A DNA stretch of 64,000 nt from Alistipes sp. (GCA_017398045.1 JAFQHI010000005.1:1-64000); one strand, 5' to 3'. Shown: positions 1 to 9,252, counted from the first letter of the stretch. Numbers and translations are program-made. Notes: generated from the sequence alone by a model not told the origin.

Positions 1-93
1 AAAGAGTTATTTGAAAAGCATGAGGAATATAGTGTAATAAAACAAGTTAGCAATTTCTTATCCATTGCCCATTCTCATGCAAGTTCTTCTTAA
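1..93 (+). CDS. 3' end of an unidentified AT-rich gene (partial)
   Basis: Frame 1 is open from the window edge to a TAA at 91-93 and gives 30 residues beginning KELFEKHEEYSVIKQ and ending SIAHSHASSS. The base composition is clearly more AT-rich than the rest of the window, and the codons (AAA, TTA, AAT, GTA) differ from the C/G-ending codons used elsewhere, which suggests recently acquired DNA (inference). I do not recognise the family from this tail. It could also be a chance open frame, since the 5' part lies outside the window. Confidence 0.5.
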   Translation, partial: KELFEKHEEYSVIKQVSNFLSIAHSHASSS

Positions 94-136
94 TGGTTTG
101 ATACTCAAAGAATCTTAATCAAACTACATCAAATAT

Positions 137-230
137 ACAAAAAAAAGAGCAAAGAGCCAAGAGCCAAGAGGAAAGAGAAAGCGCAAAAACCCCTTAAGAA
201 ACCTTAAGCACCCTTAAGCACCCTTAAGGA
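137..230. repeat. Purine tract plus 10-bp phased CTTAAG array (array A)
   Basis: A purine-rich tract of AAAGAG/CCAAGAG type at about 139-180 is followed by four copies of CTTAAG that begin at 193, 203, 213 and 223, an exact 10-bp period. The bases between the cores vary. The same combination of purine tract and decamer array recurs at 11578-11753. It lies in the 211-bp space between the partial gene and recQ. Function is unknown. Confidence 0.8.
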
Positions 231-265
231 ACTTTATAAAAGCCCTTCTCGCCCTTCCCGCCTTT

Positions 266-297
266 TTTGTTTCTTAATTCCAAAAATCGTATCTTTG
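266..297 (+). promoter_or_regulatory. Promoter of recQ
   Basis: TTTG at 266-269, 20 bp, then TATCTTTG at 290-297 matches the Bacteroidota primary-sigma consensus. The recQ ATG is only 7 nt beyond the -7 box, which predicts a leaderless or nearly leaderless mRNA. Confidence 0.75.
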
Positions 298-304
298 TCT
301 AACG

Positions 305-2233
305 ATGAGCGAAAAACGACTATACGACACCCTCGAACGCTATTGGGGATACAAGGAGTTTCGCCCGCTGCAAAAGGAGATTATCGACTCCATTTTGGCG
401 GGGCGCGACACGTTGGCCCTGATGCCGACCGGTGGCGGTAAGTCGCTCACCTACCAGCTCCCGACGCTCATGCGCGAGGGGTTGTGCATCGTCGTTACGC
501 CCCTCATTGCCCTGATGAAGGACCAGGTGGATAACCTCCGCCGACGGGGTATTCAGGCCGTAGCCATCCACTCCGGCCTATCACACAGCGAGATAGACCG
601 CCTGCTCGACAATTGCGTCTATGGCACCGTAAAATTCCTCTACATTGCCCCCGAGCGTATCGACACGGAGCTGTTTCTGATGCGCGTTGCAAAGATGAAT
701 CTTTCGCTCATTGCCGTCGATGAGGCGCACTGCATCTCACAATGGGGCTACGATTTCCGCCCCTCCTACCTCCACATTGCCGAATTGCGTCGCGCCCAAC
801 CCGATGTGCCGATTTTGGCACTCACGGCCTCGGCCACCGAGCTGGTGACGCGCGACATCATGGAGAACCTCCGCTTCCCCGCCCCCAACCTGATGCGCAG
901 CTCGTTCCTACGCCCCAACCTCTCGTACAGCGTCCGCCACACGGAGGACAAAGAGGGGCAACTCCTGCGCCTGATTCACAACGTCCCCGGCACGGGCATC
1001 GTCTATGTACGCAAACGCGAAACGACCGAGAAGTTAGCCGAATGGTTGCGCTCGGAGGGTATCACGGCCGAGGCCTACCACGGCGGATTGGCCCATGCCG
1101 AGCGGTCGATACGCCAAGAGGAGTGGATTGAAAATCGCGTGCGCGTGATGGTCGCCACCAACGCCTTTGGCATGGGCATCGACAAGCCCGATGTGCGATT
1201 CGTGGTTCACTACACGATGTGCGACTCGCTCGAGAGCTACTACCAAGAGGCGGGGCGTGCCGGACGCGACGGGAAACGCGCCTACGCACTGCTGCTTGTC
1301 GCCCCCGACGATTCGCAACGCCTGACCACCCGTTTCGCACAGGAGTTTCCGCCGCTGGAGCAGGTCAAAGAGCTGTACGACCAACTCTGCTCCTACCTCC
1401 AGGTCGCCATCGGTGAGGGCAAGGGGCAATCGTTTCTGTTCAACCTCTTCGATTTCTGCGCCCGCTACCACCACTACGAGGGGAAGGTGAAGTGCGCCCT
1501 GAAGCTCCTGCAACTCAACGGCTACCTGACGCTGACCGACGTCCAGGAGAACCCCTCGCGGCTGATGTTCACCGTCCGCCGCGACGACCTCTACCGCCTG
1601 CGGCTCAACCGCGAGGAGCTGGACCCCTTTATTCGCGTGCTGCTGCGTCTCTATTCGGGCATCTTCCAGGATTTCAAGCCCATCGACGAGCGCGAAATCG
1701 CCACCTGGAGCGGCTACACCGTAGAGCGTGTCCACCAATTTTTACAGACGCTGTGGCGGTTGCGCGTGATTCGCTACATCCCCTCTGCTCGCGCCCCGAT
1801 GCTCTACCTGCACGAGGAACGACTGCCGAAAAGCGACCTCTACATCGCTCCCGAGACCTACCTCCGTCGCCGCGAACTGATGGAGGAGCGGTTCGAACAG
1901 ATGGACCTCTACGCCCAGAACGAGGAGGAGTGCCGTAGTTCGGTCCTCGACCGCTACTTTGGTGCGGGGAGCGCACACCGTTGCGGCATCTGCGACATCT
2001 GCCTGAAACACAAGCGCGAAGAGAAGGCACGACAAGGCTTTCGGCAACAGGACGAGGAGGCCCTGCGTCACGAGGTGCTACGCCTGATAGGCGAACAACC
2101 CCTCGACCCGCGGGCATTGGTGCTTCAGCTGCACGGCTCGCCCGAACGGCTATCCGAGTTGCTTCGGGCGATGCAAAGCGAGGGGCTGATTCACCTCTCG
2201 GCCGAAGGTCTGCTGAAAATTAGCCGCCCATAG
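305..2233 (+). CDS. recQ: ATP-dependent DNA helicase, RecQ family
   Basis: A 642-residue superfamily 2 helicase. Walker A is MPTGGGKS near residue 40, the motif II region reads DEAHCISQWGYDFRP near residue 140, and motif VI is QEAGRAGRDG near residue 317. The RecQ zinc-binding region is visible as a Cys cluster (C...CGICDIC) near residues 545-567, followed by a short winged-helix-like tail. There is no C-terminal HRDC domain. RecQ enzymes unwind 3'-5' in recombination repair and replication-fork processing. The ATG at 305 fits the start of RecQ homologues and the upstream promoter. It is followed after 51 bp by an RNase D-like exonuclease gene with its own -7 box. Confidence 0.95.
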   Translation: MSEKRLYDTLERYWGYKEFRPLQKEIIDSILAGRDTLALMPTGGGKSLTYQLPTLMREGLCIVVTPLIALMKDQVDNLRRRGIQAVAIHSGLSHSEIDRLLDNCVYGTVKFLYIAPERIDTELFLMRVAKMNLSLIAVDEAHCISQWGYDFRPSYLHIAELRRAQPDVPILALTASATELVTRDIMENLRFPAPNLMRSSFLRPNLSYSVRHTEDKEGQLLRLIHNVPGTGIVYVRKRETTEKLAEWLRSEGITAEAYHGGLAHAERSIRQEEWIENRVRVMVATNAFGMGIDKPDVRFVVHYTMCDSLESYYQEAGRAGRDGKRAYALLLVAPDDSQRLTTRFAQEFPPLEQVKELYDQLCSYLQVAIGEGKGQSFLFNLFDFCARYHHYEGKVKCALKLLQLNGYLTLTDVQENPSRLMFTVRRDDLYRLRLNREELDPFIRVLLRLYSGIFQDFKPIDEREIATWSGYTVERVHQFLQTLWRLRVIRYIPSARAPMLYLHEERLPKSDLYIAPETYLRRRELMEERFEQMDLYAQNEEECRSSVLDRYFGAGSAHRCGICDICLKHKREEKARQGFRQQDEEALRHEVLRLIGEQPLDPRALVLQLHGSPERLSELLRAMQSEGLIHLSAEGLLKISRP

Positions 2234-2258
2234 TCGCCCTTTTCCCGATTTTATTGCG

Positions 2259-2266
2259 TACCTTTG
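2259..2266 (+). promoter_or_regulatory. -7 promoter box for the exonuclease/methyltransferase pair
   Basis: TACCTTTG lies 18 nt before the ATG at 2285 and matches TAnnTTTG. I see no convincing -33 TTTG at the right distance, so the call rests on the -7 box and its position. Confidence 0.5.
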
Positions 2267-2284
2267 TCGCGTTATCGAGCAACC

Positions 2285-2881
2285 ATGGAACAGGAACACT
2301 TTCTCCATAAGATAGACAACGAGCAGACGGCTCAACTGCCGGCCATCGAATTTCGGGGCGAGATACGCATCATCGACCGCGAAGAGTTGGTCGAGGAGGC
2401 CTGCCGCGACTTGGCCGCCTCGCCTATCATCGGATTCGACACCGAGACCCGTCCTTCGTTCAAGGCGGGGGTCAGCTATCGCGTATCGCTCCTGCAACTC
2501 TCGACCAAGAGTCGTTGTTACCTCTTCCGCCTCAACAAGATTGCCCTTTCGAAGCCCATCCTGCGGCTGTTGGAGAATCCCCTTCTTCCGAAAATCGGTG
2601 CCGACGTGGCGGGCGATTTACGCTCCCTGCGCGCCTTGCGCCATTTCCGCGACGGAGGATTCATCGACCTGCAAACCATCGCATCGGAGTGGGGCATCGA
2701 GGAGAAGAGCCTCAGAAAACTCTCGGCCATCGTCCTCGGTCGTCGCGTCTCGAAGGCGCAACGCCTGAGCAATTGGGAGGGTTCGACCCTCACGGACAAA
2801 CAGCAGCTCTACGCCGCTACCGATGCCTGGGTCTGCATCCGCATCTATGAAAAGTTGCTCCACACGCCGAAAATAAAATAG
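2285..2881 (+). CDS. 3'-5' exonuclease, RNase D-type DEDDy domain
   Basis: A 198-residue protein made of a single DEDD exonuclease domain. Motif I is GFDTETRP, motif II is in KIGADVAGDL, and motif III is YAATDAW with the tyrosine of the DEDDy subgroup. It lacks the HRDC domains of full RNase D, so it is the short, stand-alone form found in Bacteroidota. It probably trims structured RNA or DNA 3' ends, but the substrate cannot be read from the sequence. I use the ATG at 2285 because the only in-frame start further upstream is a TTG inside the -7 box. The rRNA methyltransferase gene begins 7 bp after the stop, so the two are probably one transcript. Confidence 0.88.
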   Translation: MEQEHFLHKIDNEQTAQLPAIEFRGEIRIIDREELVEEACRDLAASPIIGFDTETRPSFKAGVSYRVSLLQLSTKSRCYLFRLNKIALSKPILRLLENPLLPKIGADVAGDLRSLRALRHFRDGGFIDLQTIASEWGIEEKSLRKLSAIVLGRRVSKAQRLSNWEGSTLTDKQQLYAATDAWVCIRIYEKLLHTPKIK

Positions 2882-2888
2882 ACTGTAC

Positions 2889-4088
2889 ATGATACCGCAA
2901 GTTGTTCTACGCCGTGGCAAGGAGGAGTCTCTCCTGCGCCGTCACCCCTGGATTTTCTCGGGTGCCATCGACCATATCAAAGCCGAAAAAGAGGAGCAGA
3001 TACGCGAAGGCGCGTTGGTCGAGGTCTATACCCGTAGCGGGGAGTTTATCGCCCAAGGTCACTACCAAATCGGCTCGATTGCCGTGCGTGTACTCTCCTT
3101 CGAAAAGGAGGAGATTGACCAAACGTGGTGGAATAACCGCATTGCCATAGCCTACGACGTGCGTCGCACGTTGGGCCTTACGGATTGCGCAGATACGACC
3201 TGCTACCGTCTCATCCATGGCGAGGGTGACTCGTTGCCGGGGCTGGTGGTCGATATCTACGCCTCGACAGCCGTCGTGCAGTGCCACTCGGTGGGTATGT
3301 ACCGCTCGCGCCAACTCATTGCCGAGGCCATTCGCGCCACCTTTGGCGAGCGCATCACGGCCATCTACGACAAATCCTCGCAGACGCTCCCCTACAAAGC
3401 CGACCTCGGAGCCGTGGATGGCTATTTGTGGGGCAGCTCCGAGCAGCCCTCGCAGGTCGTCTTGGAGCATGGCTTGCAGTTTGCCGTGAATTGGGAGGAG
3501 GGGCAAAAGACCGGTTTCTTCCTCGACCAACGAGAGAACCGCGAATTGGTAAAACGCTACGCCAAGGGGCGCACCGTACTGAACACCTTCTGCTACACGG
3601 GCGGTTTCTCGGTCTATGCGGCCGAGGGTGGTGCCGTAGAGGTCTGCTCGGTCGATTCGTCGGAGCGTGCCGTACATCTGGCTGCCGAGAATATGCGCCT
3701 GAACTTTGGCGACAAGATTCCCCACTCGGAGGTGGCAGCCGATGCCGTAGAGTATCTGCGCAACATCGGTTCGAAGTATGACCTGATTATTCTCGACCCG
3801 CCCGCCTTTGCCAAGCACCACAAGGTCCTCGGCAACGCCATGCAGGGCTACAAGCGACTCAACGCCCGCGCCATTTCGCAAATCAAGCCGGGCGGTATTC
3901 TCTTCACCTTCTCCTGCTCGCAGGCCGTCTCGAAGGAGCTGTTCCGCACGACGGTCTTTTCGGCTGCCGCCATCGCAGGCCGCAAGGTGAGAATCCTCCA
4001 CCAGCTCACCCAGCCCGCCGACCACCCGATTAACATCTACCACCCCGAGGGCGAGTATTTGAAGGGATTGGTACTCTACGTTGAGTAG
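2889..4088 (+). CDS. Class I rRNA large subunit methyltransferase, RlmI-like
   Basis: A 399-residue SAM-dependent methyltransferase. The N-terminal ~80 residues form a PUA-type RNA-binding domain (RHPWIFSGAI). The Rossmann methyltransferase has the SAM motif NTFCYTGGFSVYAA near residue 217 and the catalytic-loop motif ILDPPAFAK near residue 305. RlmI-family enzymes make 5-methylcytosine in 23S rRNA, and the sequence order and length fit. The exact target base is inferred. The gene is 7 bp downstream of the exonuclease gene. Its stop is followed almost at once by a heptamer array and a hairpin shared with the convergent yidC gene. Confidence 0.9.
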   Translation: MIPQVVLRRGKEESLLRRHPWIFSGAIDHIKAEKEEQIREGALVEVYTRSGEFIAQGHYQIGSIAVRVLSFEKEEIDQTWWNNRIAIAYDVRRTLGLTDCADTTCYRLIHGEGDSLPGLVVDIYASTAVVQCHSVGMYRSRQLIAEAIRATFGERITAIYDKSSQTLPYKADLGAVDGYLWGSSEQPSQVVLEHGLQFAVNWEEGQKTGFFLDQRENRELVKRYAKGRTVLNTFCYTGGFSVYAAEGGAVEVCSVDSSERAVHLAAENMRLNFGDKIPHSEVAADAVEYLRNIGSKYDLIILDPPAFAKHHKVLGNAMQGYKRLNARAISQIKPGGILFTFSCSQAVSKELFRTTVFSAAAIAGRKVRILHQLTQPADHPINIYHPEGEYLKGLVLYVE

Positions 4089-4095
4089 AATTGAA

Positions 4096-4145
<50 letters not shown>

Positions 4146-4165
4146 GTTTTTTCGTGCTTTTATCC

Positions 4166-4224
4166 GCTCAACAAAAAAAATGGGAGATAGCCTGAACCGT
4201 TGGCTATCTCCCTTTTTGTTGAGC
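4166..4224. terminator. Bidirectional terminator hairpin between convergent genes
   Basis: The imperfect palindrome starts GCTCAAC and ends GTTGAGC. Its core stem is GGGAGATAGCC (4182-4192) paired with GGCTATCTCCC (4202-4212). A and T runs flank the core, giving a U-tract in either direction, for the + strand methyltransferase and for yidC on the - strand. A near-copy sits at 32258-32316. Confidence 0.8.
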
Positions 4225-4249
4225 TAACTCTCAACTTTCAACTCGGAAC

Positions 4250-6202
4250 TTACTTGCGCTGTTTCTGTTGCATCTCCTGCATACGCATAAGCTCCTCGTA
4301 ACGCTGCTGGAACTTCGACTTCTTGCCCTTCGACTTCTTGGCGGCATTGGCCTCCATAGCCAGGCGAATCTTGTCGTCATCGACCATGCGACGCACGATG
4401 TAGGTCTGGGCGATGGTCAAGAGGTTCGACAGCAGGTAGTAGTAGCAAAGACCGCTGGCGTAGCTGTTGAACCAGAAGACGAGCATGAGGGGCATCATAT
4501 AGACCATCATAAACTTCATACCCGGCATCTGGGGCTGCGACGAGGCTGTCTGCTTGTAGTTGATGTAGGAGAAGGCGAAGGTCGATGCAGCCATCAAGAG
4601 CGTGAAGAGCGACACATGGTCCCCATAGAAGGGAATCGAGAAGGGCAGGTTCAACACGCTGTCGTACGACGAGAGGTCGTGCGCCCAGAGGAACGACTCG
4701 CCACGCAACTCAATCGAAGCGGGGAAGAAGCGGAACATCGCAATCAGAATCGGCATCTGAATCAGCATCGGAATACAACCGCCCATGGGGTTGATACCCG
4801 CCTTCTTGTACAGCTCCATCGTCGCCTGCTGACGCTTCATGGCATCCTCCTGCTTGGGATACTTCGCAGCCAACGCATCCATCTCGGGCTTCACCAGACG
4901 CATCTTGGCCATCGAGACGTAGCTCTTATAGGTCAAAGGCGAGATGATAAGGCGAATCAGCACGGCCAGAATCAGGATAATGATACCGAACGAGGCGATG
5001 TGGTTGCGCAACAGGTCAAAGACCGGAATCACAAACCAACGGTTAATCCAACCGAAGATACCCCAACCCAACGGAATCACACGCTCCAGGCAGAGGTCGT
5101 CGTCCTCCGTTACGCTCACCTTACGCAACACCGAATAGCGGTTCGGGCCGAAATAGAGGGCCATATCGTACCCCTCGGTGGTCGAATTGTAACCGAGCGA
5201 GGACTGCAACATATACTCCTTCATATAACCCGACCCCTCTTCGGCCGTATCGAAGGCCATCTCGGCACCCTGCAACCCTGCGGGGACAATCAGCACCGAA
5301 GAGAAGAACTGCTGTTTGAAATCGACCCAATCCAGCTCGGTCGAGGTGTCGTCATCCTTGAAACCCTCGCTCATACCCAGCTCCTCAATCGAATCCTCTC
5401 CCACGTGGTGGTAGGCAATCGTCGTGTAGAGGTTCTCGTTCGTGAAGCCACGCTCGTTCTGGTAGCTCTTGCTCGACCACTCTACCCCAATCGAAGTCTG
5501 GTTCGAGAGGAAGGGCGACATACCATTCAGGCGCACGTCGAAATCGACAAGGTAGTCGCGCTCGGGCGTGGCCGAATTATATATAAGGTAACTATACGCG
5601 AGGTTGGCACCCGGGGCCACCGGCAACTGCATCGTCACACGCTGCACACCCTCGGCATCGCGCTCCACGGCCACCTTTTGGAAGGTGTAGTCGGACGTCT
5701 GAATCTTCAGGTCGTTGAAGCCGCGACGCACGAAGAACGAGAGGTTGAAACGCTCAAATTCGGGGTCGAACAGCTGCACCGGCTCCGTGCGCTCATCGCG
5801 CGGGCCATACTTCGTGTACTCCTTCAACTCCACGGCCTTCACCTGACCACCACGGGTCGAGAAGGTGAGCTTCATCACCTCATTCTCAACCGTAAACTCC
5901 TCGGCCTCGGCCACCTCGGCGGCAGCCAACTCTGCGCCCAGCATCTCTACGCGGCGGGCATACGCGCTTTCGGCTTCGTTCATCGGAGCATCGGTCAGCT
6001 CGGCAACCGAATCGCCTGCGGTGGCTACAGCCGTCGTATCGACCACCACCTCGGGCATCGTTGCGGCCTTCACCGAATCCTGGTAGGCATTATAAATTGC
6101 CAGCTCCTCCTGATAACGCTTCTGCTCCTTGCCGTTGAGGTAGGCAAAGCCTACAAAGACCAACGCCAGGACGACAAAGCCTAAAAGTGTCTTCTTATCC
6201 AT
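4250..6202 (-). CDS. yidC: Membrane protein insertase YidC
   Basis: A 650-residue Oxa1/YidC/Alb3 family insertase of the Gram-negative type. An N-terminal membrane anchor is followed by a large periplasmic domain (about residues 60-370) and a C-terminal five-helix insertase core (about 390-610) with the cytosolic segment SMAKMRLVKPEMDALAAKYP. The lysine-rich tail (KKSKGKKSKFQQRYEEL) is typical. YidC inserts and folds inner-membrane proteins with or without SecYEG. It lies 48 bp downstream of the DUF349 gene on the same strand, a pairing I take as one operon. It ends facing the rRNA methyltransferase gene with a shared terminator. Confidence 0.97.
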   Translation of the reverse strand: MDKKTLLGFVVLALVFVGFAYLNGKEQKRYQEELAIYNAYQDSVKAATMPEVVVDTTAVATAGDSVAELTDAPMNEAESAYARRVEMLGAELAAAEVAEAEEFTVENEVMKLTFSTRGGQVKAVELKEYTKYGPRDERTEPVQLFDPEFERFNLSFFVRRGFNDLKIQTSDYTFQKVAVERDAEGVQRVTMQLPVAPGANLAYSYLIYNSATPERDYLVDFDVRLNGMSPFLSNQTSIGVEWSSKSYQNERGFTNENLYTTIAYHHVGEDSIEELGMSEGFKDDDTSTELDWVDFKQQFFSSVLIVPAGLQGAEMAFDTAEEGSGYMKEYMLQSSLGYNSTTEGYDMALYFGPNRYSVLRKVSVTEDDDLCLERVIPLGWGIFGWINRWFVIPVFDLLRNHIASFGIIILILAVLIRLIISPLTYKSYVSMAKMRLVKPEMDALAAKYPKQEDAMKRQQATMELYKKAGINPMGGCIPMLIQMPILIAMFRFFPASIELRGESFLWAHDLSSYDSVLNLPFSIPFYGDHVSLFTLLMAASTFAFSYINYKQTASSQPQMPGMKFMMVYMMPLMLVFWFNSYASGLCYYYLLSNLLTIAQTYIVRRMVDDDKIRLAMEANAAKKSKGKKSKFQQRYEELMRMQEMQQKQRK

Positions 6203-6250
6203 CTTACTGTTACTTACTGCAAACTCTGTTTAGCGGTTAAACTTCCCTTA

Positions 6251-8206
6251 CTACTCGGCCTCGGCATCAATCAGACGAATCTTCTCGATGGCATCCTGCA
6301 TCTGCGCCTTGGCCTTATCAATGTTTTGTTTCACATCGGCGATGAGCGACTCGGCATTCTTCGACTTGGCGAAGAAACCGATGTTGTTCTCCAACAGGGC
6401 AATCTCCTGCTCCAGCTGACGCACCTTGTTGTAGAGCTTCTCACGCTCGGAGAGCATACGACGCTCGCCACCACCCTTCATCGACGAGAGCTTCTCCTTG
6501 AAGCGGCCCATCTGACGGTCACGCTCCGTGCCGCGCAACGTCTCGAAGAGCTTATCCACGGCCTGCTTGTAGCGTTTCTGAATCTGGTCCTTCTGCTTGA
6601 TAGGCACGAAACCGATTTCGCCCCAACGACGCTGGAAGTCACGAATCACCTCATAACCACCCTTCTTCACGTCGGCTGCGGCCATCTCCTCCAAAAGGGC
6701 CAACTTCTTTTCGAGGTTTGCCGTATGCTCGTCATCGACCGACGAGAAGTGAGCCGCCTTGCGCTCGAAGAACTTATCGCAAGCCGAGCGGAAACGCTTC
6801 CACACCTGGTCCGAGTGGCGACGCGACACGGCACCCACCTCTTTCCAACGGGCCTGAAGGGCAATCAACTCCTCGGTCGTCTTCTTCCAATCCTCGCTCA
6901 TCTGCAACGCCTCGGCAGCCTCGCACAACTCCATCTTCAGTTGCAGGTTCTGCTCCATCTCGCTCTTCACGTCGGCATAGTAGCCACGCTTGAGTTCGAA
7001 GAACCTATCGCAAGCCGAGCGGAAACGCTCATAGATGCGCGTGTTATCCTTTTTCGGTGCAAAGCCGATGGTCTTCCACGTCTTCTGAATCTCGAGCAGA
7101 CGCTCCGACGCCTTGTTCCACTCCTTGCGCGTGGTGAAGGGTTCGCCTGCGAGGGCCTCCACCTGGGCGCACAACGCCGACTTCAACTCCAGGTTCTTCA
7201 CCTGCTCGGCCTTGAGGTTCTCGAAATGCTCCTGATGTTGCTTGTTGATACGGCTCGAGGCGGCCTTGAAACGCTCCCAAAGCGACTCCTTGAACTCCAT
7301 CGGCACGGGACCCGTCTCACGCCACTCGTCGTGCAACTTCTGCAACTTGTGGAAGGCCTCGACAATCGACGGCTCCATGACGAGCGTTTCGGCCTGCTCG
7401 CAAAGCGAGAGCTTCTGCTCGTAGTTCTTCTTCAGGTCCAAATCGCGCAGCTCCTTGTTGATTTTGATGAACGAGTAGAAATGCTCGACGTGCAGGTTAT
7501 AGGTCTCCCACAAATCCTTCACGTTGGCCTGCGGCACCAGCCCCGTCTCCTTCCAGCGGGTCTGCAACTCGCGGAATTTGGTGAAGGTGTGGTTCAGCGT
7601 CTCGTCCGAAGAAATCAGCTCCTTCAGCTCCTCGATAATCTGAAGTTTGATTTTCAGGTTGGCCTCCTTCTCGGCATCGAGATTGGCGATATAGCTGTCA
7701 CGACGCTGACGATACTCCTTGAACAGCTCCTTCAGACGGCTCTCGGCCTCATCGGTCGGCACCACAAAATTTTCGGCCTCACCCCCGCCCTCGATGAATT
7801 GACGACGTGCCGTCTCGACCTCCGAACGACGAATGCGATAGAAGGCCACCTTGAGGGCCTCTACGGTGCGACGAAGCGCAGGTACGGGTTTCTCCTCGAG
7901 TTGCGTGGCGAAGTAGTCGAGCAGTTCGCTCTTCGTCTTGCCGGCAAACAGGTCATCAGCCACGGGAGATTCGTGAGCAGCCTCCTCGGCCGTCTCGTCA
8001 CCCACCTCCAGGCCCGCCTCATCGGCAGCCAGGGCGGCCTCCTCGTCCGCAAAATCCACCTCGGGAGCGCATTCCTCCTCGCTTTGGGTCGTCTGATCGG
8101 TTACGGCAACCGTTTCGGTTGTCTCTTGTCGCTGCACATCTTCAGCCGCAATGGTCGGGCTGACTTGCTCCTCGGGAGCAGAAAGGGTCAGGTTTTCAGT
8201 AGCCAT
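6251..8206 (-). CDS. DUF349 repeat protein
   Basis: A 651-residue, highly charged, almost wholly helical protein. After an acidic, low-complexity N-terminus (about residues 1-95) it contains repeated DUF349 units of roughly 70-80 residues, recognisable by recurring W(K/R)E(T/V)G and (K/R)RF(R/K)SA(C/S)D(K/R)FFE motifs. I count about five units. The last ~60 residues form a coiled coil (YNKVRQLEQEIALLENNIGF). The biochemical function of DUF349 is not established. The long helical repeats suggest a scaffold or nucleic-acid-associated protein. It is the first gene of the yidC transcript, with a -7 box at 8307-8314. Confidence 0.88.
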   Translation of the reverse strand: MATENLTLSAPEEQVSPTIAAEDVQRQETTETVAVTDQTTQSEEECAPEVDFADEEAALAADEAGLEVGDETAEEAAHESPVADDLFAGKTKSELLDYFATQLEEKPVPALRRTVEALKVAFYRIRRSEVETARRQFIEGGGEAENFVVPTDEAESRLKELFKEYRQRRDSYIANLDAEKEANLKIKLQIIEELKELISSDETLNHTFTKFRELQTRWKETGLVPQANVKDLWETYNLHVEHFYSFIKINKELRDLDLKKNYEQKLSLCEQAETLVMEPSIVEAFHKLQKLHDEWRETGPVPMEFKESLWERFKAASSRINKQHQEHFENLKAEQVKNLELKSALCAQVEALAGEPFTTRKEWNKASERLLEIQKTWKTIGFAPKKDNTRIYERFRSACDRFFELKRGYYADVKSEMEQNLQLKMELCEAAEALQMSEDWKKTTEELIALQARWKEVGAVSRRHSDQVWKRFRSACDKFFERKAAHFSSVDDEHTANLEKKLALLEEMAAADVKKGGYEVIRDFQRRWGEIGFVPIKQKDQIQKRYKQAVDKLFETLRGTERDRQMGRFKEKLSSMKGGGERRMLSEREKLYNKVRQLEQEIALLENNIGFFAKSKNAESLIADVKQNIDKAKAQMQDAIEKIRLIDAEAE

Positions 8207-8306
8207 GTTCGTAACAGCCCCTCGAAGGGGCGTGATTTTAAGTGGTTAAAGGTTTTAGGAACATCACATACGCGACGCGCACCCACGCGCGAACGCATAA
8301 TTGCGA

Positions 8307-8314
8307 CAAATATA
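8307..8314 (-). promoter_or_regulatory. -7 box for the DUF349-yidC operon
   Basis: On the - strand this reads TATATTTG, about 100 nt before the DUF349 start codon. A TTTG further upstream (8331-8334) is 16 bp away instead of 19-20, so the -33 element is uncertain. Confidence 0.5.
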
Positions 8315-8358
8315 GCGAAAATTCCCTATCCAAAGAAAGCTTTTTCGCCATTTTTTTG

Positions 8359-8366
8359 TATCTTCG
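8359..8366 (+). promoter_or_regulatory. Possible -7 box for the response regulator
   Basis: TATCTTCG, one base from the consensus, lies 57 nt upstream of the ATG at 8424, in the divergent region shared with the DUF349 gene. Confidence 0.4.
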
Positions 8367-8423
8367 CCTCTGTTGTCCAACTTTTAAGCGGGATACTGTC
8401 CTGCACAAGAGCCGAAACAAACT

Positions 8424-9092
8424 ATGAGTCACCGCATTTTACTTGTCGATGATGAGCCGGATATTTTGGAATTTATCCGCTACAACCTCCAGCGCGAGGG
8501 CCACGAAATCTACACCGCTTCGGAGGGTGCAGAGGCGTTGCGCATCGCCGAGCAGGTGCATCCGCATCTGATTCTTTTGGATAGGATGATGCCCGTCATG
8601 GATGGTGTGGAGACCTGTCGGGCCATCCGCAACAACCCCTCACTCAAACATACGCACATTGTCTTTCTGTCGGCGTTGGGTGCAGAGGAGGAGCAGCTCA
8701 CGGGCTTCGATGCGGGGGCGGACGACTACCTCTCGAAACCGATTCCGATGAAGCTCCTGGTAAGCCGCGTGCAGGCCATTCTGAAACGCATCAGCACCGA
8801 GCAGCAACCCACTAAAAACGAGTCAATTATCAAACTCGACCCGCACCGTCACACGGTTCTTTGCCAAGGCACCGAAACGCAACTTCCGCGCAAGGAATTT
8901 GCCCTGCTCGAACTGCTTATTCAGCACGCCGGACAACTGCTTACGCGCGAGGAAATCTACACCCAAATCTGGGGACACGAAGTGGTTGTGGGCGACCGCA
9001 CCATCGATGTCCATATCCGCAAATTGCGCCAAAAAATCGGCGAAGAACATATCCAGACCATCAAGGGCGTCGGGTATATGTTTGTCAAGTAA
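8424..9092 (+). CDS. Response regulator, OmpR/PhoB family (orphan)
   Basis: A 222-residue two-domain regulator. The receiver domain (residues 1-120) has the acidic pair D9/D10, the phospho-acceptor D53 in LLDRMMP, and the conserved K in YLSKPI. The C-terminal winged-helix DNA-binding domain (about 130-222) has the signature RTIDVHIRKLRQKIG. There is no histidine kinase gene on either side, so the partner kinase must be elsewhere or unknown. The sequence resembles PhoB-type regulators, but no phosphate genes are nearby, so no target is assigned. A clear terminator follows at 9130-9160. Confidence 0.93.
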   Translation: MSHRILLVDDEPDILEFIRYNLQREGHEIYTASEGAEALRIAEQVHPHLILLDRMMPVMDGVETCRAIRNNPSLKHTHIVFLSALGAEEEQLTGFDAGADDYLSKPIPMKLLVSRVQAILKRISTEQQPTKNESIIKLDPHRHTVLCQGTETQLPRKEFALLELLIQHAGQLLTREEIYTQIWGHEVVVGDRTIDVHIRKLRQKIGEEHIQTIKGVGYMFVK

Positions 9093-9110
9093 GGCAAGTT
9101 GAAAAAAAGG

Positions 9111-9230
9111 AGATTAAAGGAAACTAAAGGCGACTAAGGAAATCTTGGTCGCTTTTTTTTAATCACCCTTAATTTCCTTTAGTAACCCTTAGCACCCTTT
9201 AGCATCCTTTAGTAACCTTTAGCAGCCCTT
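9111..9230. repeat. Palindromic 10-bp phased array (array B)
   Basis: Three units ending in CTAAAGG/CTAAGGA with 10-bp spacing (9111-9140) are followed by seven units of the opposite orientation, AGnAnCCTTT-like, also at exactly 10-bp spacing (9161-9230). The third left-arm unit forms one side of the response-regulator terminator. It occupies most of the 288-bp gap before ackA. Confidence 0.85.
9130..9160 (+). terminator. Intrinsic terminator of the response regulator
   Basis: GCGACTAAG (9130-9138) pairs with CTTGGTCGC (9144-9152) with one G-U pair around a GAAAT loop. Eight T residues follow (9153-9160). Confidence 0.85.
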
Positions 9231-9252
9231 CACCGCCCCTCAAACCCTCCCA

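Noticed and set aside
4268-8452. Long + strand frames opposite yidC and the DUF349 gene
   Set aside because: Both are shadows with unlikely composition, and the - strand products are recognised families in a known pairing.
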